From: Bathymodiolus brooksi
Lineage: Eukaryota; Mollusca; Bivalvia; Mytilida; Modiolidae
Length of the DNA: 64,000 bases
Assembly: GCA_963680875.1 (NCBI GenBank)
Contig: OY804585.1
Coordinates: forward strand, 23,971,686-24,035,685
Direction of reading: 5' to 3'
The translations under genes and the position numbers were made by a program. Below the pieces are notes generated by a model that made no database searches, was not told the DNA's origin, and saw nothing but the letters and a program-made list of their open reading frames with translations. Positions 36,901 to 44,824 of this stretch are shown one piece after another (position 1 is the first letter of the stretch; every line of letters starts with the position of its first letter).

Positions 36901-38257
36901 GTTAATATTTCCTCTAATCTCCAGACTAGGTGTTATATAGGGGTCAGTAGATGTTAATATTTCCTCTAATCTCCAGACTAGGGGTTATATAGGGGTCAGT
37001 AGATGTTAATATTTCCTCTAATCTCCAGACTAGGGGTTATATAGGGATGTCAGTAGATGTTAGTGTTTCCTCTAATCTCCAGACTAGGGGTTATATAGGG
37101 GTCAGTAGATGTTAGTGTTTCCTCTAATCTCCAGACTAGGGGTTATATAGGGGTCAGTAGATGTTAGTATATCACCAAAGACAATAAGATAAAACAAAGA
37201 TAAAACAAAACATGCAATTTTAATTATATTGTATTCAGTGGAAAGTTTTCTTTACCAGATTTCAGTACGAAGAAGATTACTTTTCTTTCAATCAGTTCTA
37301 GAATTATATATAGATGCCAATTTTGTTTACAGGGACAATTGCTAGATCTGAATGTGGCATGAAGATTGGATGGGGAAAAGGTTTTGACAATTTTGTTGGT
37401 TGTATTGATGAAGTAAGTTCTAGTTACATTTAAACGTTGTTTCTCAAATAAAGTCATATATGATACAAAAGAGGGAACGTTTGATTTAAGCTACATCCTG
37501 CATGGTACTTAGTTTACCATCGAAAGACAATACCGTTTTCTTTCACAACACCATCTCGAGTAAGCACCGGAGTTCATTTCGTTTTTAGTGGGGGTCGTAT
37601 TGTTCGATCTTTAGTTTTCTGTGTAATGTTTGTTATATCGTTGTTTGTCCTTTTGTCCTTTTACTTTTGGCATTGTATTGTCGGTCCTTCGATTTACGGC
37701 TTCTGATTGTCCCCTTGGTATCTTCAAACTTCTTTTTACTGTACCAATACAGGGGCGGATCCAGGATTTCAAGTTAGGGGGGGCGCACTTAAAAAATTTG
37801 TGGGGGTATTTCGTGTGAAAAATCACGATTTTACACCAAAAAATCATATTTTTTCCAATTGTCGAGGGAGGCGCGAACATTATTGTGGTATTTCGTGTGA
37901 AAAATCACGATTTTACGCCAAAAAATCATATTGTTTTCCAATTTTAGGGGGGGCGCGCGCCGGGTGCGCCCCCCCCCCCCCCTAAATCCGCCCCTGCAAT
38001 AAACACAATGATTCGACATACATTATCACAAGAAGCACTGCTCGTCATACTCTCGTCGGACTCTCTGTATTACTAGCGGTAATGTCTTTCTCGACATTCA
38101 TAGCTGCCGCTATTCTATATTTAACAAGACATTATGTTTCAGTATTGTTTGTATGTGATGCTCATGGTGTATTTTCAAGCCGTTTCTATTTTATTTTATT
38201 TTTTTATTTTTTTTGCAGGTTTCTATACACAGATGTCATCCAGAAACAACAGTATAG
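16368..38257 (+). CDS. Gene 1: chitin-binding/LamG shell-matrix-like protein (Pif/BMSP-like), 5' end not found
   Basis: Eight exons join in frame: 16368-18977, 20233-20427, 22663-22875, 23869-24039, 25915-26261, 34220-34316, 37333-37412 and 38219-38257 (3,752 nt, about 1,249 residues before the stop). All borders are AG/GT and the intron phases agree (1,1,1,1,0,1,0). Domain order is a basic then His/Asn/Thr/Gln-rich repeat region, a chitin-binding type-2 domain, a Cys-rich chitin-binding-like pair and a LamG-like domain. The last three parts align exon by exon with gene 2 downstream. By family it should be a secreted matrix protein that binds chitin; the shell role is inferred from Pif/BMSP architecture. 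No VWA exon was seen in 1-16367, and the signal peptide and start codon were not located, so they lie among the upstream repeats or outside the window. Introns carry a Gypsy element and several satellites. Confidence 0.82.
18960..19630 (+). repeat. 79-80-bp tandem array copying gene 1's exon end and splice donor
   Basis: About eight copies (18961, 19039, 19118, 19198, 19276, 19411, 19491, 19570, with one internal deletion). Each contains ACAGAAC-N-TT-N-CCATCAGGTAGG, the last coding bases and the donor of the 2.6-kb exon, followed by ~60 bases of intron. A ninth diverged copy is at 19935. Confidence 0.92.
19640..19865 (+). repeat. Common interspersed repeat (AAGCAGTTCCTGC family)
   Basis: GAAGAGTTTGACGATACCAC, ATCGAAGAAGAACAGACAAC, then GTGAACTCAGGTGCTCCGGA and GTAAGCAGTTCCTGCTCCAC. 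In gene 1 intron. Other plus copies: 5785-5960, 11885-12250, 23345-23560, 42285-42440, 43265-43470. Confidence 0.78.
20233..20427 (+). CDS. Gene 1 exon: chitin-binding type-2 (peritrophin/CBM14) domain
   Basis: 195-nt exon, phase 1-1, acceptor TTATTAG, donor CATG|GTACGT. It encodes the six-cysteine pattern C-x14-C-x5-C-x14-C-x12-C-x7-C, preceded by one extra Cys four residues from the N-terminus. Gene 2's exon at 53158-53352 has the same length, spacing and extra Cys. Aromatics (VGYTNH near the first Cys, GLFW between Cys 4 and 5) sit where chitin-binding domains usually have them. Function: binding chitin in the extracellular matrix (family knowledge). Confidence 0.93.
21065..21385 (+). repeat. 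Tandem array of ~56-60 bp, about six diverged copies
   Basis: Unit CTGTAAAACCACCAGATATT then CCGTAACGGGATATTCCGT and CACGATAGCGA. Each unit has the inverted pair ATTCCGTAACGGAAT. Confidence 0.85.
22235..22505 (+). mobile_element. Hairpin MITE with CATATTGGCC ends
   Basis: Arms of ~35 bp (TACATGGGCATTTCCATATT... and its perfect complement ending 22363), plus a second partial hairpin to 22505. Related copies: 6490-6605, 6985-7115 and 51797-51935. Confidence 0.8.
22663..22875 (+). CDS. Gene 1 exon: Cys-rich chitin-binding-like domain, first part
   Basis: 213-nt exon, phase 1-1 (acceptor TTTCAG, donor GGAG|GTAAAT). Eight cysteines including a CC pair in SQCCPWGYSYLDGRGC, aligning with [16 protein letters not shown] in gene 2. 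It looks like a diverged peritrophin-type domain. In gene 2 this exon and the following one are a single exon. Confidence 0.87.
23869..24039 (+). CDS. Gene 1 exon: Cys-rich chitin-binding-like domain, second part
   Basis: 171-nt exon, phase 1-1 (acceptor TTTAAG, donor CACA|GTAAGT), short enough to be missed in an ORF scan. Cysteine order (GVCDKRP, EEKCPFGWIY, ELCECTK) matches [24 protein letters not shown] in the second half of gene 2's exon 53948-54298. This alignment is the main evidence that the exon is real. Confidence 0.86.
24325..24620 (+). repeat. 61-bp tandem array, 4-5 copies
   Basis: Unit ACAAATTGCCATGCCATCCT plus TAAATAATAGCCGTGAGAAT and AGAATGAGCATAGAACAGAAT, decaying at both ends. 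In the gene 1 intron after 24039. Confidence 0.9.
25150..25690 (+). repeat. 31-bp tandem array, about 17 copies
   Basis: Unit GTGAACCGTGATACATTATG followed by TTATTTGTTAT, in the gene 1 intron before the LamG exon. A hammerhead-like repeat copy follows at once. Confidence 0.95.
25698..25860 (-). repeat. Interspersed repeat with diverged hammerhead-like core
   Basis: Minus strand has GCGTACCTGATGAAGGTTAT, then a diverged GAGAT and the family's ATTAGATATCTACG end. It directly adjoins the 31-bp array. Confidence 0.65.
25915..26261 (+). CDS. Gene 1 exon: LamG-like domain, N-terminal part
   Basis: 347-nt exon entering in phase 1 and leaving in phase 0 (acceptor TTTCAG, donor CTAAA|GTAAGT). It starts CVPEIYLPFTNDFSDHSGNN and contains a beta-rich stretch with ALAIPAFANMDY. 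The equivalent gene 2 exon starts [20 protein letters not shown] and has [13 protein letters not shown]. This is the laminin-G/concanavalin-like fold seen at the end of Pif-type proteins. A long intron with the Gypsy element follows. Confidence 0.9.
26325..26575 (+). repeat. Common interspersed repeat (AAGCAGTTCCTGC family)
   Basis: AAACGAAGGGGCAATCAAGA, ACAATCCAGAGACACTGGTA, then GGTAAGCAGTTCCTGCTTCT. The 162-codon minus-strand ORF across it is an artefact. Confidence 0.78.
28005..28060 (-). repeat. Fragment of the hammerhead-like repeat
   Basis: Plus strand CTAATTTAGTGCGCACAAGG then CGTTTCTAGAATAATCTGCAGG. Further fragments are at 47205-47270, 57480-57510 and 62130-62170, all minus. Confidence 0.55.
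28085..28170 (+). repeat. SINE tail fragment
   Basis: TTCTCGCCATGATGTAGCTA, GAGTTGGCGTTAAACGACAA, then CACTCACCCACTCACTCAC. The same tail is at 46095-46170. Confidence 0.7.
28775..29070 (-). repeat. Common interspersed repeat (AAGCAGTTCCTGC family)
   Basis: Reverse orientation: TTGCTTACCCTTCCGGAACA, then TACGGCTTCTGATTACCCCT. Other minus copies: 4270-4480, 37575-37740, 60690-60875, 63020-63195. Confidence 0.78.
29285..29469 (-). repeat. Gypsy 3' LTR
   Basis: 185 bp, preceded on the plus strand by CTAAG at 29280-29284. In element orientation a polypurine tract (AAAAGGGGAGGAA) lies immediately upstream, at about 29470-29484. Confidence 0.95.
29901..30782 (-). pseudogene. pol: Gypsy pol fragment: integrase catalytic core and C-terminus
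   Basis: 293 residues with the DDE triad: FTIVDYYSRW, IATDNGPQF and SANGEIERQNRS at the usual spacing, then RSTPHSTTGVRPAELLFG and a basic C-terminus with an SH3-like stretch (DQVLVKQNRANK). Its start is displaced by the frameshift near 30775. Confidence 0.93.
30731..30982 (-). pseudogene. pol: Gypsy pol fragment: integrase zinc-binding domain
   Basis: 83-residue ORF in the RT frame, with the HHCC integrase motif (LGHEGHPG, then HCKSCYGC). The tail after SRAW is out of frame: a small indel near 30775 shifts the reading to the integrase core ORF. Confidence 0.88.
31055..32434 (-). pseudogene. pol: Gypsy pol fragment: reverse transcriptase and RNase H
   Basis: 459-residue ORF. RT motifs: SPVVVIPKKNGGIRLCVDMR, FSKLDILLAYHQIEL (first catalytic Asp), and NMFDDVFVHG in the YxDD position, where Phe replaces Tyr. 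RNase H follows with VIADASPVGLGVVL, a TEREALGLVRACERF Glu and LLTDHRPL. It ends at a TAA (31055-31057), after which the same frame continues into the integrase zinc finger, so this stop is a disabling mutation. Confidence 0.94.
32442..32948 (-). pseudogene. pol: Gypsy pol fragment: aspartic protease and start of RT region
   Basis: 168-residue ORF with the protease active site IIDSGATVNIID and a following flap-like region, then the linker leading to RT. A frameshift near 32445 separates it from the RT ORF: the reading continues in the next frame with the expected sequence. Its upstream frame also closes just before the Met, so the gag-pol link is broken here or uses frameshifting. Confidence 0.88.
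33052..33840 (-). CDS. gag: Gypsy gag
   Basis: 262 residues starting MALPVLSD and intact. The middle holds the capsid-like helical region (MEQKPSETVEQYITRLRQKA) and the end has two zinc knuckles, CYSCGYSGH...C and CRRCKKEGHFEKCC, for RNA binding. The pol frame overlaps the end of gag in another phase. Gag packages the element RNA (family knowledge). Confidence 0.93.
   Translation of the reverse strand: MALPVLSDVALIPSFDVGNDINSMGQRWTRWLRSFNLYATGKGVVDPAQKKALLLHSAGMEVQDIYFTLQERDPGEGETVYDVAVEILKNHFTPQINMSYQSSELRAMEQKPSETVEQYITRLRQKAIYCNFADVDENIRDQVIETCSSKRLRRKLLERHNVTLQQLRDIAQSLEASEKWAISIEQPIEAVNKITGSQFDKRVLKKTGEKTCYSCGYSGHIKSDPKCPAKGKKCRRCKKEGHFEKCCKTKLTFRKPNKDTHP
33870..34053 (-). repeat. Gypsy 5' LTR
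   Basis: 184 bp, starting TG and ending CA in element orientation, about 98% identical to the copy at 29285-29469. CTAAG follows on the plus strand at 34054-34058. Just inside it the minus strand reads TTTTGGCGACGAGG, where a tRNA primer would bind. Confidence 0.95.
34059..34195 (+). repeat. Interspersed repeat with hammerhead-like core, split by the Gypsy element
   Basis: CTGATAA at 34129, GAAGC in place of GAAAC, GTC ending at 34156. The base before CTGATAA is T and the base after GTC is A, where other copies have C and G, so the pair is kept. The Gypsy target site (CTAAG) lies within this repeat. Confidence 0.72.
34220..34316 (+). CDS. Gene 1 exon: LamG-like domain, middle part
   Basis: 97-nt exon, phase 0 to 1 (acceptor TTTACAG, donor AATG|GTGCGT). 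It encodes RPLTDWRDVWLKLENGKIIL and continues to ISATLN, aligning with [18 protein letters not shown] in gene 2. The donor GTGCGT is not a strong match but keeps phase with the next exon. It begins about 160 bases after the right end of the Gypsy insertion. Confidence 0.8.
34915..37172 (+). repeat. 54-bp satellite, about 42 copies, in a gene 1 intron
   Basis: Unit GTCGGTAGATGTTAATATTT plus CCTCTAATCTCCAGACTAGG and GGTTATATAGGGAT. Some units are shorter (GGGGTCAGTAGATG). Because 54 is a multiple of three, long open frames appear on both strands (for example repeating MSVDVNISSNLQTRGYIG); these are not taken as genes. The array fills most of the 3.0-kb intron between two LamG exons. Confidence 0.95.
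37333..37412 (+). CDS. Gene 1 exon: LamG-like domain, third part
   Basis: 80-nt exon, phase 1 to 0 (acceptor TTTACAG, donor GATGAA|GTAAGT). It encodes CGMKIGWGKGFDNFVGCIDE, aligning with [20 protein letters not shown] in gene 2. If the donor is not used, the frame runs six more codons to a stop at 37431-37433, giving an alternative C-terminus. Confidence 0.83.
37752..37997 (+). mobile_element. hAT-type MITE with CAGGGGCGGA ends
   Basis: Left CAGGGGCGGATCCAGGATTT, right AAATCCGCCCCTG. Inside, a ~55-bp unit (GTATTTCGTGTGAAAAATCA) is present twice, followed by a G-run and a C-run. In the last intron of gene 1. Confidence 0.78.
38219..38257 (+). CDS. Gene 1 terminal exon
   Basis: Acceptor TTTTTTTTGCAG followed by 12 codons and TAG. 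The peptide VSIHRCHPETTV lines up with the last residues of gene 2 ([11 protein letters not shown]), keeping the Cys and the following Pro. The match and phase 0 make it the likely last exon. AATAAA signals follow at 38286-38291 and 38310-38315. Confidence 0.75.
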   Translation, partial: VSIHRCHPETTV

Positions 38258-38285
38258 ACCTTTTATACAGAATTCATTTATTTAC

Positions 38286-38315
38286 AATAAAACTATGGAT
38301 GATAGTCTCAATAAA
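38286..38315 (+). terminator. Gene 1 polyadenylation signals
   Basis: Two AATAAA hexamers, 29 and 53 bases after the stop codon of gene 1. Cleavage shortly downstream would give a very short 3' UTR. Confidence 0.5.
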
Positions 38316-38554
38316 TAAGATGGAGGTTTTATTTATCATGTGTGTTTTTAGCTAATTAAATTATTGTTTTGTCGGGTATTTATTATTATTATCGCATGAT
38401 ATCATTACAACACTATCATAGGTTAGAATGCGAAAACGATGCGTATGACACGCTAGAGAATTGCTATCTTTTCTAAAATCTAATTATTTTGCACCAAGTT
38501 AATTGCTTAATTATTGTCCATTTCCATGTCTCACTACAAACGTTTTGTTAACCG

Positions 38555-38715
38555 TCCATGACGTGGTGAACTCGATACTGCATGTTGTGTCTTTCGGAAA
38601 GCCTTTGGAGATTTCTGTATACTCCGGGTTTCTGTACACAAGAAAACTGGTCACCGTGATATAGCTAAAATAACGCTGAAAATAGCGGCGCTAAACACAC
38701 AATGCTAAACCTAAT
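38555..38715 (+). repeat. SINE-like fragment downstream of gene 1
   Basis: CGTGGTGAACTCGATACTGC, TACTCCGGGTTTC, CACCGTGATATAGCTAAAAT and GCGGCGCTAAACACACAATG. Short tail pieces of the family are also at 14295-14345, 20490-20545, 22035-22110, 45285-45340 (minus) and 60210-60350. Confidence 0.65.
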
Positions 38716-39214
38716 CAATATCTTACATAAGAATATGGTATTTATACGAGAAATGTATTATCAAATAAGCACAGCAATAGTAATTTACCTCTATATATGC
38801 ACAGGGTATACAAATAGGACCTAATTTGTCCGTTGCAGGGATACAATTTATTCACAATGGAGTCCGCTAGTTGTCCGGGACGAATACGAAACGGGTCATT
38901 GTGAAGAGACCCAAATGAATACCTTGTAATTGAAAAACATGTGTCGATTCTTGGACTTAAAAGACAACTTGCAGCAGCTCCTCAAAAAGAATTGGTTTTA
39001 CTTCTACCAAATACTGATAAACTCTCAACAAGTTGAAGATTATATTCCATTTGATAGTTGGCGCCCAGTTGCAATCAAAAATATTTTTATTTACATGATT
39101 AACTATTTGCAAGCATGTTATCGTCATGCACATTGCTGGAATACTTCTTACTTGGGGTTAAAGAACAACCAATCAGGGTACCGACAAATGTAGCTTTGAT
39201 TGGGATTAGGATTA

Positions 39215-39400
39215 TAGTGTTTAACAATTTCAACAATATTTCATTTATATCGTGGCAGTCAGTTTTATTGATGGAGGAAACTAAAGTACATGGAGAAAAC
39301 CACCGACTGGTCGCAAATCACTGGCAAACTTTATCACATAATGTTGTATCGAGTACACCTCGCCATGAGCGGGATTCGAACTCACAATTTTAGTGGTGAT
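39215..39400 (-). repeat. SINE-like element
   Basis: Reverse complement of the same family, from AATATTTCATTTATATCGTG through GAAAACCACCGACTGGTCGC to the GAGCGGGATTCGAACTCAC head region. Confidence 0.8.
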
Positions 39401-39539
39401 GGGCACAACTAGTTGTAAATCCAACTACCTACGATCACGACTCTCCCCAGAGATTTGATTGGAGACGAGTTTCGCTACATTTGATAAAAATGTAGATATC
39501 TTTGTGTTAGATCGTGACTTTGAGCCCCGATCGGGTCAA

Positions 39540-39720
39540 GCCAGAGATTGATTGATTGATTGATTTTTGGTTTTTAACGCCACTTTCAGCAATATTTCAA
39601 CTATATCATGGCGACCAGTTTTAGTGGTGGAAGAAGCCGGAGTACCCGGAGAGAACCACCGACCATGGGCAAGCAACTGGTAAACTTTATCACTTGCGGC
39701 TGCGAGTCGAGTGCATCCTT
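39540..39720 (-). repeat. SINE-like element next to the 36-bp array
   Basis: Begins with a (GATT)n tail at 39547, then TTTTAACGCCACTTTCAGCA and CCGGAGTACCCGGAGAGAAC. The 36-bp array starts where its head should be. Confidence 0.8.
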
Positions 39721-39734
39721 TTTTGTAATTTATC

Positions 39735-41815
39735 CACTAACACACAACTACATGATCTACCATCGATACCCACTAACACACAAATACAGGATCTACCATC
39801 AATACCCACTAACACACAACTACATCATCTACCATCGATACTCACTAACACACAACTACATGATCTACCATCGATACCCACTAACACACAAATACATGAT
39901 CTACCATCAATACCCACTAACACACAACTACATCATCTACCATCGATACTCACTAACACACAACTACATCATCTACCATCGATACCCACTAACACACAAA
40001 TACATGATCTACCATCGATACCCACTAACACACAAATACATGATCTACCATCGATACCCACTAACACACAACTACATCATCTACCATCGATACTCACTAA
40101 CACACAACTACATGATCTACCATCGATACCCACTAACACACAACTACATGATCTACCATCGATACCCACTAACACACAAATACATGATCTACCATCGATA
40201 CCCACTAACACACAACTACATGATCTACCATCGATACCCACTAACACACAACTACATCATCTACCATCGATACTCACTAACACACAACTACATCATCTAC
40301 CATCGATACCCACTAACACACAACTACATGATCTACCATCGATACCCACTAACACACAACTACATCATCTACCATCGATACCCACTAACACACAAATACA
40401 TCATCTACCATAGATACCCACTAACACACAACTACATCATCTACCATCGATACCCACTAACACACAACTACATCATCTACCATCGATACCCACTAACACA
40501 CAAATACATGATCTACCATCGATACTCACTAACACACAAATACAGGATCTACCATCGATACTCCCTAACACACAACTACATCATCTACCATCGATACCCA
40601 CTAACACACAACTACATGATCTACCATCGATACTCACTAACACACAACTACATGATCTACCATCGATACCCACTAACACACAACTACATCATCTACCATC
40701 GATACTCACTAACACACAACTACATGATCTACCATCGATACCCACTAACACACAACTACATCATCTACCATCGATACCCACTAACACACAACTACATGAT
40801 CTACCATCGATACCCACTAACACACAACTACATCATCTACCATCGATACCCACTAACACACAACTACATGATCTACCATCGATACCCACTAACACACAAC
40901 TACATCATCTACCATCGATACCCACTAACACACAACTACATCATCTACCATCGATACCCACTAACACACAACTACATCATCTACCATCGATACCCACTAA
41001 CACACAAATACATCATCTACCATCGATACCCATTAGCACACAAATACATGATCTACCATCGATACCCACTAACACACAACTACATGATCTACCATCGATA
41101 CCCACTAACACACAACTGCATGATCTACCATCGATACCCACTAACACACAACTACATGATCTACCATCGATACCCACTAACACACAACTGCATGATCTAC
41201 CATCGATACCCACTAACACACAACTACATGATCTACCATCGATACTCACTAACACACAACTACATCATCTACCATCGATACCCATTAGCACACAAATACG
41301 TGATCTACCATCGATACCCACTAACACACAACTACATGATCTACCATCGATACCCACTAACACACAACTGCATGATCTACCATCGATACCCACTAACACA
41401 CAACTACATGATCTACCATCGATACTCACTAACACACAACTACATCATCTACCATCGATACCCATTAGCACACAAATACGTGATCTACCATCGATACCCA
41501 CTAACACACAACTACATGATCTACCATCGATACCCACTAACACACAACTGCATGATCTACCATCGATACCCACTAACACACAACTACATGATCTACCATC
41601 GATACCCACTAACACACAACTGCATGATCTACCATCGATACCCACTAACACACAAATACATGATCTACCATCGATACCCACTAACACACAACTACATGAT
41701 CTACCATTGATACCCACTAACACACAAATACGTGATCTACCATCGATACCCATTAACACACAACTATATGATCTACCATCGATACCCACTAACACACAAC
41801 TACATGATCTACCCT
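39735..41815 (+). repeat. 36-bp minisatellite, about 58 copies
   Basis: Unit ACTAACACACAACTACATGA followed by TCTACCATCGATACCC, with single-base variants (aaatac, catc, ctgc). Longer-period duplications are present, for example a 180-bp block at 41280 and 41460. The 700-residue plus-strand ORF here results from a period divisible by three. Confidence 0.97.
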
Positions 41816-41864
41816 CATGGCTTGGAACAAACACTTCAATAAAAAAGAAAAGTGGTGTTAGTAA

Positions 41865-41990
41865 AAACGTAGATATAAAATTTAGTGCGCACGACGCGTT
41901 TCTGGGATAACCTTCATCATGTACGCTCACAATCAAATATTGGACAGCAAACTATTTAAAAGTGTTAAGATAGTATTTGGTGCCTAAGCC
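41865..41990 (-). repeat. Interspersed repeat with hammerhead-like core
   Basis: Minus strand: GTGAGCGTAC, then ATGATGAAGGTTATCCCAG, AAACGCGTC and GTGCGCACTAAATTT. Helix I is fully kept (GCGTAC with GTGCGC). It directly adjoins the 36-bp array. Confidence 0.7.
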
Positions 41991-42774
41991 TACCCTCTTA
42001 GTGCATTTATGCGTTTTCTTCGTAGGAGTATATATCTTCAATCTATGCAATTCTACAATTCATTAGCGCTGACGACAGTAGGCAAGACAATTGTATGGTT
42101 ATTTACTCTGTATATATGTTACCGTACTTTAATTTTATGCATGTTTGCATCGTAAACTTGTATGTCATGTTGTCAATTCTTAAATATTTAATTAATAAGT
42201 ATATTGTACATTCATATGCATTTTATACATGTCATATATTTTATATACAATAGTATTTCTCTCCGTCTTTAAAAGTGAAATAAATGTTAGAGAATATTGA
42301 AGGGCCATCAAAAATGGACAATCCAGAGAAACTGGCAACATAGTGTACACAGGATGACGAAATACAAAACCCAAACGCAACACAGTATGTGCTGGACACC
42401 AGTATACGTAAATAAACACAAATAACGTAAATAAGATAGTAACCCTGCAATGTCCACAATCATCACTTTTTCTCTTCTCAAAGGACATTTTTTTCTTAAT
42501 CTTCCCAAAATATAAAATTTCTAATGGTATGGCACCATAAGCTTTATTACATCAACTAGTCTAAGCAATTGCAATTATTCTACAGATAATGTACCCCTGT
42601 AATCTCTACAGATGCATTAATATTAACACGAAATTAACTACGCATATAGTATTCTAAAAACAAAGATGTAATACAGTTTATCCCTTCTTGTAATTTGTAA
42701 TTTTTTCATTCTGTTGCACTATATATAAAACAAATGTATATATTTAATGCTTCTGGTGTACTATGATATTTATA

Positions 42775-42870
42775 TCATCAAAATAAACGATCCCTACAAC
42801 GTTGATATCATAATAAACGATCCCTACAACGTTGATATCATAATAAACTGTCCCTACAACTTCTATATCA
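42775..42870 (+). repeat. Three tandem copies of a ~31-bp unit
   Basis: Unit ATATCATAATAAACGATCCC plus TACAACGTTG. Confidence 0.85.
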
Positions 42871-43044
42871 TTACAAATCACCAAATATAGATAACACATC
42901 CACGAATATCATAAAAAAATAGCGTTACGACAAGTTTGATTTCTGAAATGATATATATCCTACCTTCCAGACACGTGTCAGACATACGTATTGTATATTT
43001 AGTGTTATTTAATGTGTACATCAGGCATAGGGGGCCTTAGTCGA

Positions 43045-43200
43045 TTGTGGCTATTTAGTTTAGGCCCTTTGGTTTTCTCGCTCCCAAGATTTAAAAATTA
43101 TTTGGCTTTCAAATATTTTCGCTTTGAACGTACCTGATGAAGGTCATTCCAGAAACGTATCGTGACTCATTAAATGTGAATTCAACGTTTTTATTAAGAC
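43045..43200 (+). repeat. Interspersed repeat with hammerhead-like core
   Basis: AGGCCCTTTGGTTTTCTCGC start, then ATTATTTGGCTTTC, CTGATGA at 43134, GAAAC at 43152 and ATC before GTGACTC. It shows the ~150-bp full extent of the family; helix I is partly decayed. Confidence 0.7.
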
Positions 43201-43859
43201 GATACAAAAATTCTTGAAATCTAGGGGCAAGTACAGAATCATTTAATTATACAAATTGTCAGTTCATGAAATAAAAATGAAATACCACAATGTCGAAACT
43301 GTTACAAATTCCAAAGGTGTTATCTGAAGCTGTAAATCGAAGACGAACAGAAAAAGACAAACTGTTTCTACACGGAAAACAAAAGGTTGAGCAACGTGAA
43401 TCGCACTAGATACCTGGGATAACCTCAGGTGTTTCTGAAAGGTAAGTAAATACAACTCCTTCAGTTCATCGTGTTGGTTGTTTCTTGTTGTGTTCGGTCT
43501 CTTTACGGCGTATGCAGTAATATTTCTCTAAACATAACATGTCCTGTGCATGGGTAACTATCCTCTCCCTCCCGTTGTAACATTCTTGATCTTTTTCACT
43601 TAAGAATATAAACTGAAACCGGTGTCCAGTGTCTGCTTATTAGGTATAATTGTAATATCGTCTAGAGAGATATCGAATAAATGTATCGACTTGGTCGAAC
43701 CATGCCAAATATATAACAGATAACACTGAGGTTTTATTTGAAATCAGATGTCTGTTTATGACAGTGCATATGATTTGATATGTATTAAATTCGTCTTGCA
43801 AGCATTTCTTAAAAATACATATTTAATTTCGACCACAAAGATATATTATCTGATCCACT

Positions 43860-44310
43860 TCGGTGGTGTAATGGCTAGCTCGTTGACCTTGGAGTGCTTG
43901 TAGATCGTGAATTTGATCCCCGGTCGGGTCAAACCAGACAATGTCATTTCTTACTAATACAATGTGCATCTTCTGCTTCTCCGCTCAGCATACAGCATTA
44001 AGGAGTATTACCAAAGACTGGTTGGCTGGGATTCCGGAATAGAGCCACACGTCTACCTGTGGAATGTTGTTTTAGTGACTGAGCACTATTAGAATTAAAT
44101 CAGAGTGTTGGTCTTGTCCAAAACAGACATCACCATCATCTCAACGATAAGAAATGTGTTCCTCGCCATGACATAGCTGAAGAATTAATTCACAGAGTTG
44201 GTCTTGTCCAAGACAGACATCACCATCATCTCAACGAAAATAAATGTGTTCTAGTTATGGCTTAGCTGAACATTTGCATATGTGGTGTTTTTCAATAATC
44301 GTCCACCCAA
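43860..44310 (+). repeat. tRNA-derived SINE with pol III-like boxes
   Basis: The head CGGTGGTGTAATGGCTAGCT and TGATCCCCGGTCGGGTC is tRNA-like (A and B box positions). The end carries CTCGCCATGACATAGCTGAA and a partial repeat of the tail at 44250. Confidence 0.72.
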
Positions 44311-44824
44311 TCAAGCATAATATTATGACTTTTAATCTAAACAGTATCGAATGGAAAAAAAGTCATTCACACAGCTGTTCTACCAGTCCAACATCATACT
44401 GAAACTACATTAGTACAATTTGATATATCAAATATTGACATTATCAAAAGTAAGAATCAGCCAACGATATCCAAATCACATAGCGGTTTACATTTTATAC
44501 CAGTAACCTCGTGTTAGTTAGTTTAGATTGCATCAATCACAGATTGTGGCAGTTGAACAAAAAGGACAGATACATACATCCATTTTCATTATTTTATTTT
44601 TTTTTAATTTATTTGATATTTGTAACCAGTTGTTTTTTTTTTATTTAACAATAATTCAATAACTGTTAATTGATGCTTTACTACCACATTTAAACATAAA
44701 ACTATCGATGTATCTACTTCAGAAAGGTATATTGAAGTAGCTACCATTTCAAATAAAGTAATTTCCTTTTTGGATACTCTTATCAACAAGAACTAATATA
44801 CTAATTACACCGACGCTAAACCAA

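Noticed and set aside
39608..41710. 700-residue plus-strand ORF with repeating RYPLTHNYMIYH
   Set aside because: The 36-bp period is a multiple of three, so several frames stay open; no splice, start or domain evidence.
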